Below the pieces are notes generated by a model. The model was not told the origin of the DNA, searched no databases, and saw only the letters and a program-made list of their open reading frames with translations. The position numbers and the translations under genes are program-made. 64,000 nt of DNA from Endozoicomonas sp. 4G (GTDB lineage: Bacteria; Pseudomonadota; Gammaproteobacteria; Pseudomonadales; Endozoicomonadaceae): the NCBI RefSeq assembly GCF_023822025.1, contig NZ_CP082909.1:2036001-2100000 (forward strand), given 5' to 3'. Shown piece after piece: positions 1 through 7,537 of this stretch (the first letter of the stretch is position 1; every line of letters begins with the position of its first letter).

Positions 1-1422
1 AGCGATATGGCACGAGTTTGCTTCGGTGATGACATCCTTTTAAAGCCACTCTTAAAGTCAGACAGTCGCTATTGCTTTTCTCCTCACCCTGGCGTGAAAG
101 CTGAGGCTTACTGTCGGGCAGCCTCTGATGATAGTGCCTACAGCGAAGACAGTGACAGCGAAGACAGTGACAGTGAAGACAGTAGCAGCTCTGATGAAAA
201 CAGCGACAACCATTCTGACGAAGCTGAGGCCGAAGCTAATGTTGAATATGTCACCACAACGCTTAATCCTTTTCGAGCCGCCAATGAAAACAGCCAGTAT
301 TGTGCGACTCTGGCATTGAGAATGATTAAGCAGGAACCCGCTTTAGACAATGAACTGCCCACTGACCAGAGACCCAAGAGACCCAAGAGACCCAAGAGAC
401 CCAAAATGCATCAGTGTGACCATGAGGGCTGCAACTACAGCACTGTCTACACGAGCCATCTGAAAGCGCACAAACAGACCCACCTGCCTGTCGATCAGCG
501 ACCCAAGTTGCAGTGTGACCATGAAGGCTGCAATTTCATAACCATTAACATAAACCATCTGAAAAGGCACAAACAGAGCCACCTGCCTACCGATCAGAGA
601 CCCAAGTTGCCATGTGAGCATGAAGGCTGCAACTACATCGCCGAGCTGACGAGTAATCTACAAAGGCACAGAAAGATCCACCTGCCTGTTGACCAGAGAC
701 TCAAAAAAACCAGAGTGTACCGGTGTGACCATGAAGGCTGCCACTACCGCGCCGACCGGGCAGGCCATCTGAAAAGGCACAAAGAGACCCATCTGCCAGC
801 CGACCAGAGACTCAATAGACTCAGGAGGCACCAGTGTGACCATGAAGGCTGCAACTTCAACACCAGCTTCGCGAGCCGTCTGAAATTGCACAAACAGACT
901 CACCTGCCTGTCCACCAGAGATCCAGAACACGCCAGTGTGACCATGAGGGCTGCAACTACAGCAGCGACCATTCGGGTAATCTGAAAAGGCACAAAAAGT
1001 CCCACCTGCCTGCGGATCAAAGACCCAGGAGGCACCAGTGTGACCATGATGGCTGCGGCTACAGCACCGACTGGGCGGGCGATCTAAAAATCCACAAACA
1101 GAGCCACTTGCCAGCCGACCAGAGACCCAGGAGACCCAAGAGAACCAGGAGAACCAGGGTGCACCAGTGTGACCATGAAGGCTGCAGCTACAGCACCTAC
1201 CACTCCGGTCATCTTAAAGTGCACAAAAAAAACCACCTGCCTGCCGAACAAAGATCTAATTTGCACCAGTGTGATCATGAGGGCTGCAACTACAGCTCCG
1301 CACGGACGGGCCATCTGAAAAGGCACAAAAAAACCCACCTGCCAGCCGACCAGAGACCCAAAAGGAAAGCGCATGACCAGCCGCCATCTAACAAGAAAAG
1401 AAACAAGGTTGATCAAGAATGA
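1..1422 (+). CDS. Secreted C2H2 zinc-finger protein L1 (5' end outside window)
   Basis: The frame is open from base 1 and enters inside the box preceding VCFGDDILLKP, so the signal peptide lies upstream of the window. The ATG at 7 is an internal codon of that box and not the start. Visible parts are the VCFGDDILLKP box, an acidic SDSED tract, one IKQEP motif, then nine C-x4-C-x12-H-x3-H fingers (bases 415-1338) and the basic tail KRK...NKKRNK. The linker before finger 1 is stretched by four RPK repeats (a 9-bp microrepeat). There is no cysteine-less half finger before finger 1. The role as a nucleic-acid-binding exported protein is inferred from the fingers and from its paralogues. Confidence 0.9.
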   Translation, partial: SDMARVCFGDDILLKPLLKSDSRYCFSPHPGVKAEAYCRAASDDSAYSEDSDSEDSDSEDSSSSDENSDNHSDEAEAEANVEYVTTTLNPFRAANENSQYCATLALRMIKQEPALDNELPTDQRPKRPKRPKRPKMHQCDHEGCNYSTVYTSHLKAHKQTHLPVDQRPKLQCDHEGCNFITININHLKRHKQSHLPTDQRPKLPCEHEGCNYIAELTSNLQRHRKIHLPVDQRLKKTRVYRCDHEGCHYRADRAGHLKRHKETHLPADQRLNRLRRHQCDHEGCNFNTSFASRLKLHKQTHLPVHQRSRTRQCDHEGCNYSSDHSGNLKRHKKSHLPADQRPRRHQCDHDGCGYSTDWAGDLKIHKQSHLPADQRPRRPKRTRRTRVHQCDHEGCSYSTYHSGHLKVHKKNHLPAEQRSNLHQCDHEGCNYSSARTGHLKRHKKTHLPADQRPKRKAHDQPPSNKKRNKVDQE

Positions 1423-1470
1423 TCCGCCCCCCAAACCGCCTTATAGAAACCTCCGGCCTCTCTCCAGATT

Positions 1471-1499
1471 TTTACTAACCTGACTCACCAGTAAACAGT
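1471..1499 (+). promoter_or_regulatory. Promoter-like element of L2
   Basis: TTTACT, a 17-bp spacer and AACAGT lie 22 bp upstream of the TTG start of L2. Most other cassettes carry TTGACT, so this is a weaker -35 variant. Confidence 0.4.
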
Positions 1500-1521
1500 T
1501 CAACAACTGGGAAGCCAGGTC

Positions 1522-2760
1522 TTGCTATCCAAAAAACCAGTGATTTTGACCTTGTCCATCGCCTTTTCTGTGCATTGTTCTCACGGCCTTGCTGAGGAAA
1601 TAAGGGTTCTACCTGATGATGAACTGAAAATTGGCCTTTACTCCCCAGGCGTCAAAACTATTCTTCTTCTCCCTCTTTCGGAAGCAGCGGGCAGTGAAGA
1701 AGAGAACGGAACCATTGAGTGGTGGGAGTTGAAACAAGAACCCGAGGCGAACGACAGCGATAGGTCAGAAGTTTGCTTCGGTGATGACATCCTCTTAAAA
1801 TCAGGCACTCGCTATTGCTTTTCTCCTGCCACCGGCGTTTTTCCTGCCACCGGCGTCGAAGCTAAGGGTTACCGTCGGGCAGCCTCTGATGGTAGTGCCG
1901 ACAGCGAAGACAGTGGCAATGAAGACAGCAGCGCCTCTGATGAAAACAGCGATAACCGTTCAGACGAAACTGATGCCGAATCTGCTGTTCAGTACGTAAC
2001 TACGACACTTAATCCGTTTTCAGTACCAGGTGAAATCAGTCCGTATTGTAGGGCTCTGGAATTGAACAAGATTAAGCAGGAGCCCGTTTCAGACAGTGAA
2101 ATAACCACTGAGTCAGAAGTAGACCCGACAGAAGCGGATTCTGTTAAGCACCCGGAAATCACCTCACCTGCTAACAGCACCGACCAGATCGGTCACCTGA
2201 AAAGGCACAAACAGACCCACCTGCCTGCCGACCAGAGACCCAGGAAGCCCAAGATGCACCACTGTGACCATGAGGGCTGCAACTACAGAACCGACCACAC
2301 GGGCCATCTGAAAATGCACAAACAGAAACACCTGCCTGCCGATCAGAAACTCAAGAAACTCAAGAGACCGAAAAAAACCAAAGTGCACCCATGTGATTAT
2401 CAGGGCTGCGGCTTCAGCACCGGCCACATGACCCATCTGAAAATGCACAAAAAGACCCACCTGCCTGCCGACCAGAGACCCAAGAGACTCGAGCATCATT
2501 GTGACCATGAGAGCTGCAACTACAGCACCAGCCACACGAGCCATATGAAAAGGCACAAACAGATCCATCTGCCTGCCGACCAGAGACTCAAAGTGCAGTG
2601 TGACCATGAGGGCTGCAACTACGGCACCCATCAGGCGAGCAATTTGAAAAAGCACAAATGGACTCACCTGCCTGTCGACCAGAGACCCAAAAGACCTAAA
2701 AGAAAAGCCAATAGCCAGCCGCCATCTGACGAGAAAAGAAAGAAGGGCGGTGAAGAATGA
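1522..2760 (+). CDS. Secreted C2H2 zinc-finger protein L2
   Basis: First complete member of the family. The TTG start is chosen because it gives the conserved MLSKKP signal-peptide start and follows a GGGAAG ribosome-binding-like sequence 7 nt upstream. Residues 1-25 are a Sec-type signal peptide, here ending GLAEE instead of the usual GHAQEN. Then come WWELKQEP, VCFGDDILLK, two PATGV units, an acidic tract, IKQEPVSDSE and a half finger without cysteines. Four full fingers cover residues 248-382. The tail has KRKA and EKRKK clusters, fitting a bipartite NLS. At 412 residues it is one of the shorter members. Nuclear targeting and DNA binding are inferred. Confidence 0.92.
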   Translation: MLSKKPVILTLSIAFSVHCSHGLAEEIRVLPDDELKIGLYSPGVKTILLLPLSEAAGSEEENGTIEWWELKQEPEANDSDRSEVCFGDDILLKSGTRYCFSPATGVFPATGVEAKGYRRAASDGSADSEDSGNEDSSASDENSDNRSDETDAESAVQYVTTTLNPFSVPGEISPYCRALELNKIKQEPVSDSEITTESEVDPTEADSVKHPEITSPANSTDQIGHLKRHKQTHLPADQRPRKPKMHHCDHEGCNYRTDHTGHLKMHKQKHLPADQKLKKLKRPKKTKVHPCDYQGCGFSTGHMTHLKMHKKTHLPADQRPKRLEHHCDHESCNYSTSHTSHMKRHKQIHLPADQRLKVQCDHEGCNYGTHQASNLKKHKWTHLPVDQRPKRPKRKANSQPPSDEKRKKGGEE

Positions 2761-2859
2761 TCTGCCTCTGAACCCGATTCAAAGAAACCTCCGACCTCTC
2801 TTCAGATTTTGACTAACCTGATTTCCCAATAAACAATTCAACGACTGGGAGCTCAGGCC
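2761..2859 (+). repeat. Intergenic cassette, long class (representative)
   Basis: About 99 bp, repeated between nearly all zinc-finger genes. It holds an AAAGAAACCTCCGACCTCT block, TTGACTAACCTGATTTCCCAATAAACA and the CAACGACTGGGAAGCCAGG leader. Long copies (97-100 bp): 1423-1521, 13361-13458, 14725-14822, 16092-16190, 17442-17540, 19059-19155, 21241-21339, and on the minus strand 41406-41505, 42706-42804, 52756-52853, 63756-63855. No terminator hairpin is visible in it. Confidence 0.85.
2809..2837 (+). promoter_or_regulatory. Promoter-like TTGACT-N17-AACAAT (representative)
   Basis: TTGACT (five of six -35 consensus bases) and AACAAT (four of six -10 bases) are separated by exactly 17 bp, 22 bp before the TTG start of L3. 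The -10 hexamer is AACATT, AACAGT or AGCATT in other copies. Conservation before nearly every gene suggests that each gene is transcribed from its own promoter with a very short leader. There is no transcript evidence. Confidence 0.5.
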
Positions 2860-4458
2860 TTGCTATCCAAAAAAACATTGATTTTGACCTTGGTCATGGC
2901 CTTTTCTGTGCATTGCTCCAAGGGCTACGCTCAAGAAAATAGTATGCCTTTGCTCTTTGCTCTGGCTGTCGGCAGGGCGCTTATTAACACTCCGAAGTCC
3001 TTTATCGAGGCCTTATCCACGAATAACCAACCCACCCTGATAAAGCTTCTAGCGGATATTGAAGAAGAGAGCGAGGCCATTGAGTGGTGGGAATTTAAGC
3101 AAGAACCCGAGGCGAACGACAGTGATATGCTACGAGTTTGCTTTGGTGATGATATTCTCTTAAAGCCAGACACTCGCTATTGCTTTTTTCCTGCCACTGG
3201 CGTTTTTCCTGCCACTGGCGTTTTTCCTGCCACTGGCGTTTTTCCTGCCACTGGCGTTTTTCCTGCCACTGGCGTTTTTCCTGCCACCGGCGTTTTTCCT
3301 GCCACTGGCGTTTTTCCTGCCACTGGCGTCGAAGCTGAGGCTCACAGTCGGGCAGCCTCTGATGATGGTTCTGATAATGAAGACAGCAGCACCTCTGATG
3401 AAAACAGTGATAACCGTTCAGACGAAGCTGATGCCGAATCTGCTGTTCAGTATGTAACTACGACATTTAATCCGTTTTCAGTATCAGGTGAAATCAGTCC
3501 GTATTGCGGGGCTCTGGAATTGAAAAAGATTAAGCAGGAGCCCGTTTCAGACAGTGAAGAAACCACTGACTCAGAGACAAACCTGATGATAGAAATGGAC
3601 CCTGTTAACCAACCGGAAATCGTCCTACCTGCTAACAGCACCAATCAGGCGGGCCACCTGAAAACGCACAAACAGACTCACCTGACTGCCGGTCAGAGAC
3701 CCAGGAGACTCAAGATTCAACATTGTGACCATGAGGGCTGCAACTACAGCACCAACCGTAAGCACAATCTGAATAAGCACAAATGGATCCACCTGCCTAC
3801 CGACCAGAGACCCCAGAAGCTCAAGATGTGCCAATGTGACCATGAGGGTTGCAATTACAGCACCTACTACACGGGCAATCTGAAAATACACAAACAGACC
3901 CACCTGTCTCCCGACCAGAGACCCAAGAGACCCAAGGTGCACTACTGTACCCATGAGGGCTGCAACTACAGCAGCGACCATGGGGGCAATCTGAACAAGC
4001 ACAAACTGACCCATCTGCCTGCCGACCAGAGAATCAAGAGACCCAAGGTGCACCAGTGTGACCATGAGGGCTGCAACTACAGAACCGAACATAGTTGCAA
4101 TCTGAAAACGCACAAACAGATTCATCTGCCTGCCGACCAGAGAATCAAGAGACCCAAGGTGCATCAGTGTGACCATGAGGGCTGCGGTTACTGCACTGAC
4201 CAGGTGGGCAATCTGAACAAGCACAAACTGATTCACCTGCCTGACGACCAGAGACTCAGGGTGCACCGGTGTGACCATGAGGGTTGCAACTATGGCTCTG
4301 ACCACCTGTGTAATCTGAAAACGCACAAAAAGACCCATCTGCCTGCTGACCAGAGACTCAAAAGGAAAGCGTATAACCAGTTGCCATTTAACAAAAAAAG
4401 AAAGAAGGGTGATCAAGAATCAAGAATGAAACCTCCGCACTCCCCGGATTTTGACTAA
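2860..4458 (+). CDS. Secreted C2H2 zinc-finger protein L3, FPATGV-rich
   Basis: 532 residues. After the signal peptide (GYAQEN) it has the MPLLFALAVG segment, WWEFKQEP, VCFGDDILLKP and eight consecutive FPATGV hexapeptides. An acidic tract, IKQEPVSDSE and a half finger follow. Six fingers lie at residues 289-493. The usual tail NKKRKKGDQE is followed by about a dozen extra residues. The normal stop is lost after a small AATCAAG duplication, and translation continues to a TAA inside the TTGACTAA of the next cassette. The last codons therefore overlap the promoter-like element of L4. Confidence 0.92.
   Translation: MLSKKTLILTLVMAFSVHCSKGYAQENSMPLLFALAVGRALINTPKSFIEALSTNNQPTLIKLLADIEEESEAIEWWEFKQEPEANDSDMLRVCFGDDILLKPDTRYCFFPATGVFPATGVFPATGVFPATGVFPATGVFPATGVFPATGVFPATGVEAEAHSRAASDDGSDNEDSSTSDENSDNRSDEADAESAVQYVTTTFNPFSVSGEISPYCGALELKKIKQEPVSDSEETTDSETNLMIEMDPVNQPEIVLPANSTNQAGHLKTHKQTHLTAGQRPRRLKIQHCDHEGCNYSTNRKHNLNKHKWIHLPTDQRPQKLKMCQCDHEGCNYSTYYTGNLKIHKQTHLSPDQRPKRPKVHYCTHEGCNYSSDHGGNLNKHKLTHLPADQRIKRPKVHQCDHEGCNYRTEHSCNLKTHKQIHLPADQRIKRPKVHQCDHEGCGYCTDQVGNLNKHKLIHLPDDQRLRVHRCDHEGCNYGSDHLCNLKTHKKTHLPADQRLKRKAYNQLPFNKKRKKGDQESRMKPPHSPDFD
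3187..3330 (+). repeat. 18-bp tandem repeat, 8 units (FPATGV)
   Basis: Eight nearly identical 18-bp units (TTTCCTGCCACTGGCGTT), each encoding FPATGV, in frame within L3. Copy number varies between paralogues (none to eight), which fits slippage or unequal recombination. Confidence 0.95.
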
Positions 4459-4501
4459 CCTGATTTCTCAATAAACATTTCAACAACTAGGAAGCCAGAT
4501 C

Positions 4502-5902
4502 TTGTTATCCAAAAAACCATTGATTCTGATCTTGGCTATTGCCTTTTCTGTGCATTGCTTTGACGGCCACGCTCAGGAGAATAGTATGCCTTTGCTCTTC
4601 GCTCTGGCTGTCGGTAAAGGCTTTATCAATACCCCGACGCCCTTTTTTAAGGTCTCATCCACAAATACGCTAGCGGAACTTGACTCTGCGGTTAAAGCTA
4701 TCGCCACTGAGATACAGCAAAGAGAAAATCAGCAACGTGACATCATTGAGGCAGCCAGACAAAGGGGGAGGTTGTTGCTCTCTTGTTTTAGAAGCGACAA
4801 AAGGCCCGAGGAGCCAGAAGAAGAGGGTATTGAATGGTGGGAGTTGAAACAGGAACCCGAGAAGTATCAAAGCGATATGTCACGAGTTTGCTTCGGCGAT
4901 GACATCCTCTTAAATCCAGACACTCGCTATTGCTTTTTGCCTGCCACTGGCGTCGAAGCCAAGGCTCACAGTTGGGCAGCACCGGATGAGGGGGCTGGCA
5001 GCGAAGACAGCAGCACCTCTGACGAAGACAGCAGCACCTCTGATGGAGACAGCAGCACCTCTGATGGAGACAGCAGCACCTCTGATGGAGACAGCAGCAC
5101 CTCTGATGAAGAAAGCGACAACCGTTCAGGCGAAGCTGTTGCTGATTCTGATGTTCAGTATGTAGCCACGACACTTAATCCTTTTAGGGCATCAAATGAA
5201 ACCAGTCGGTATTGTGCGGCTCTGGCACTGGAAGAGATTAAGCAGGAGCCCGTTTCAGACAGCGAAATACCCACCCCGGAAACGCACAAACAGACCCGCT
5301 TGCCTGTCGACCAGAGACCCAGGAAACCTAAGGTGCACCAGTGTAACCATAAGGGCTGCAACTACAGAACCAACCATACCGGTCATCTGAATGTGCACAA
5401 ACAGACCCACCTGCCTGCGGGACTCAAGGCGCACCATTGTGACCATGAGGGCTGCAACTTCAGCAGTGCCCAGAGGGGCCATCTGAGAGCGCATAAACAG
5501 ACCCACCAGCCTGCCGACCAGAGACCCAGGGCACATCAGTGTGACTATGAGGGCTGCAACTTCAGTGCCACCCTGGCGAGCAACCTGAAAATGCACAAAA
5601 AGATCCACCTGCCTGCGAAATTCAGGGAGTACCATTGTGACCATGAGGGCTGCAACTTCAGCGCCGTCCAGGCGGTCAATCTGAAAGCCCACAAAAAGAC
5701 CCACCTGCCCAAGAAACTTAAGGGACCCAGGCTGCAACAATGTGACCATGAGGGCTGCAACTATTACACTTACCGCAGGGACAATCTGAAAAGACACCAA
5801 CAGACCCACCTGCCTGCCGCCCAGAGACTCAAAAGACCCAAAAGAAAAGCGTATGACCAGCCGTCATCTAACAAAAAAAGAAAGAAGGATAATCAAGAAT
5901 GA
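4502..5902 (+). CDS. Secreted C2H2 zinc-finger protein L4 with helical module
   Basis: 466 residues. It carries the optional helix-forming module after the signal peptide (AVKAIATEIQQRENQQRD..., about residues 62-100, rich in Q, R and E), then WWELKQEP, VCFGDDILL, a single PATGV, and a Ser/Thr/Asp tract made of five SSTSD-type heptads. The second motif is EIKQEPVSDSE. Five fingers occupy residues 281-436; the linkers between some of them are shortened or altered (LPAGLKAH, LPAKFREY), losing DQRP. The tail KRPKRKA...NKKRKK is intact. Its start is 43 bp after the extended end of L3. Confidence 0.92.
   Translation: MLSKKPLILILAIAFSVHCFDGHAQENSMPLLFALAVGKGFINTPTPFFKVSSTNTLAELDSAVKAIATEIQQRENQQRDIIEAARQRGRLLLSCFRSDKRPEEPEEEGIEWWELKQEPEKYQSDMSRVCFGDDILLNPDTRYCFLPATGVEAKAHSWAAPDEGAGSEDSSTSDEDSSTSDGDSSTSDGDSSTSDGDSSTSDEESDNRSGEAVADSDVQYVATTLNPFRASNETSRYCAALALEEIKQEPVSDSEIPTPETHKQTRLPVDQRPRKPKVHQCNHKGCNYRTNHTGHLNVHKQTHLPAGLKAHHCDHEGCNFSSAQRGHLRAHKQTHQPADQRPRAHQCDYEGCNFSATLASNLKMHKKIHLPAKFREYHCDHEGCNFSAVQAVNLKAHKKTHLPKKLKGPRLQQCDHEGCNYYTYRRDNLKRHQQTHLPAAQRLKRPKRKAYDQPSSNKKRKKDNQE
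5006..5110 (+). repeat. 21-bp tandem repeat, 5 units (DSSTSDG)
   Basis: Five in-frame 21-bp units, starting GACAGCAGCACCTCTGA, extend the acidic serine tract of L4. The repeat type differs from the 15-bp DSEDS repeat of R15 although it sits at the same place in the protein. Confidence 0.9.
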
Positions 5903-5974
5903 AACCTTCAACCTCTCCAGATTTTGACTAACCTGATTTCCCAATAAGCATTTCAACGACTGGGAAGCCAAGCC

Positions 5975-7465
5975 TTGTTATCCAAAAAACAATTGATTTT
6001 GGCCTTGGCCTTGGCCATTGCCTTTTCTGGGCATTGCTCTAATGACTACGCTCAGGAAAACAGTCTGGGAAACAACCAACCCACCCAGATAAGGCTTCTA
6101 CCTGACGAAAGTGAGGAGATTGAGGCCATTGAATGGTGGGAATTGAAGCAAGAGCCCGAGGCAGACGACAGCGACATGTCACGAGTTTGCTTTGGTGATG
6201 ACATCCTCCTAAAGCCACTCTTAAACCCAGATACTCCCTATATCTTTTCTCCTGACGTTAAAGCCGGGGCTTACCGTCGGGCAGCCTCTGATGATAGTGC
6301 CGACAGCGAAGACAGTGGCAGTGAAGACAGCAGCACCTCTGATAAAAACACCGACAACTGTTCAAACGAAGACGGAGCTGGTGCGGCATCCGATGTTCAG
6401 TATCTAACCACGACACTTGATCCTTTTAGAGAATTAGATGAAATCAGTCAGTATTGTGCGATTCTGGAATTGCAAAGGACTCAGCAGGAGCCCGTTTCAG
6501 ACAGTGAAATACCCACTGAATCAGAGGTAGAGGTGATAGGAACGGGTTATGTTTACCCGGAAATCACCTCACTTGCCTGCAGCACCGACCAAACGAATCA
6601 TCTGAAAAAGCACAAGCGGATCCACCTGCCTGCCGACCGAAAACCCAAAAAAGTGCACCACTGTAGCCATGAGGGCTGCAACTACAGCAGCGGCTACACA
6701 AGCCATGTGAAAAATCACGAAAAGACCCACCTGCCTGCCGACCAGAGACGCAAAAAAGTGCACCACTGTAACCATGGGGGCTGCAACTACAGCAGCGCCC
6801 GGTCAATCAACCTGAAAAGACACCAACAGACCCACCTGCCTGCCGACCAGAGACGTCAAAAAATGCACCACTGTAACTACGAGGGCTGCAACTACAGAAC
6901 CGACCGGATGGACTGTCTGAGAAGGCACGAACAGACTCACCTGCCTGCCGACCAGAGACCCAGGAAACCCAAGAGATTCAAGGTGCAGTGTGACCATGAG
7001 GGCTGCAACTACAGCAGCAACCATGCGGGCAATCTGAGAACGCACAAACAGACCCATCTGCCTGCTGACCAGAGACGCAAGAAACCCAAGGTGTACCAGT
7101 GTGACTATGAAGGCTGCTATTACTGCTCGAACCTGGCGGGTAATCTGAAAAAGCACAAACAGACCCACCTGCCTGCCGACCAGAGACTCAGGGTGCACCG
7201 GTGTGACTACGAAGGCTGCTATTACTGCACCGAGCAGGCGTTTAGTCTGAAAAAGCACCAACAGACCCACCTGCCTGCCGACCAGAGACTCAGGGTGCAC
7301 CAGTGTGACCATGAAGGCTGCAACTATAGCACCGACAACAAGAGTAATCTGAATGTGCACAAACGGATCCACCTGCCTGCCGCCCAGAGACTTAAAAGAC
7401 CCAAAAGAAAAGCGTATGACCAGCCACCATCTAACAAAAAAAGAAAGAAGGATGATCAAGAATGA
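5975..7465 (+). CDS. Secreted C2H2 zinc-finger protein L5
   Basis: 496 residues with a longer signal-peptide core (LALALAIAFSGHC). It lacks the MPLLFALAVG and FPATGV modules; the VCFGDDILLKP box is followed by one PLLNP. The first SUMO-type motif (LKQEPEADDSD) is present, but the second has lost its lysine (TQQEP in place of IKQEP). The half finger retains one cysteine (ACSTDQT). Seven fingers span residues 230-466. Two of them have an extra cysteine two residues after the second ligand (GCYYC). The tail is KRPKRKA...NKKRKK. It is a sister of L6, sharing the same acidic region. Confidence 0.92.
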   Translation: MLSKKQLILALALAIAFSGHCSNDYAQENSLGNNQPTQIRLLPDESEEIEAIEWWELKQEPEADDSDMSRVCFGDDILLKPLLNPDTPYIFSPDVKAGAYRRAASDDSADSEDSGSEDSSTSDKNTDNCSNEDGAGAASDVQYLTTTLDPFRELDEISQYCAILELQRTQQEPVSDSEIPTESEVEVIGTGYVYPEITSLACSTDQTNHLKKHKRIHLPADRKPKKVHHCSHEGCNYSSGYTSHVKNHEKTHLPADQRRKKVHHCNHGGCNYSSARSINLKRHQQTHLPADQRRQKMHHCNYEGCNYRTDRMDCLRRHEQTHLPADQRPRKPKRFKVQCDHEGCNYSSNHAGNLRTHKQTHLPADQRRKKPKVYQCDYEGCYYCSNLAGNLKKHKQTHLPADQRLRVHRCDYEGCYYCTEQAFSLKKHQQTHLPADQRLRVHQCDHEGCNYSTDNKSNLNVHKRIHLPAAQRLKRPKRKAYDQPPSNKKRKKDDQE

Positions 7466-7537
7466 AACCTCCGACCTCCCCAGATTTTGACTAACCTGAT
7501 TTCCAAATAAGCATTTCAACGACTGGGAAGCCAAGCC
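7466..7537 (+). repeat. Intergenic cassette, short class (representative)
   Basis: The short form lacks about 24 bp directly after the stop codon but keeps the TTGACT element (7487-7492) and the leader. Other short copies (72-77 bp): 5903-5974, 9479-9555, and on the minus strand 44218-44292, 46231-46305, 48088-48162, 49846-49920, 50905-50979, 54624-54698, 55938-56012, 57468-57540, 58933-59007, 60769-60843, 62758-62831. Confidence 0.85.

Noticed and set aside
7-1422. ATG at 7 as a true start of L1
   Set aside because: The frame is open to base 1, and the preceding codons (Ser-Asp) match the conserved internal NDSDMPRV box of other members. The gene is cut by the window edge.
1522-1580. Lipoprotein signal peptide (SVHC in the N-terminus of many zinc-finger proteins)
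   Set aside because: SVHC does not fit the lipobox (L-A/S-G/A-C), and many paralogues have Ser instead of Cys at this position. A signal-peptidase I site after GHA fits better.
5006-5110. CRISPR-like array in regularly spaced repeats
   Set aside because: The repeats are contiguous in-frame tandem units within coding sequence, with no spacers and no cas genes.
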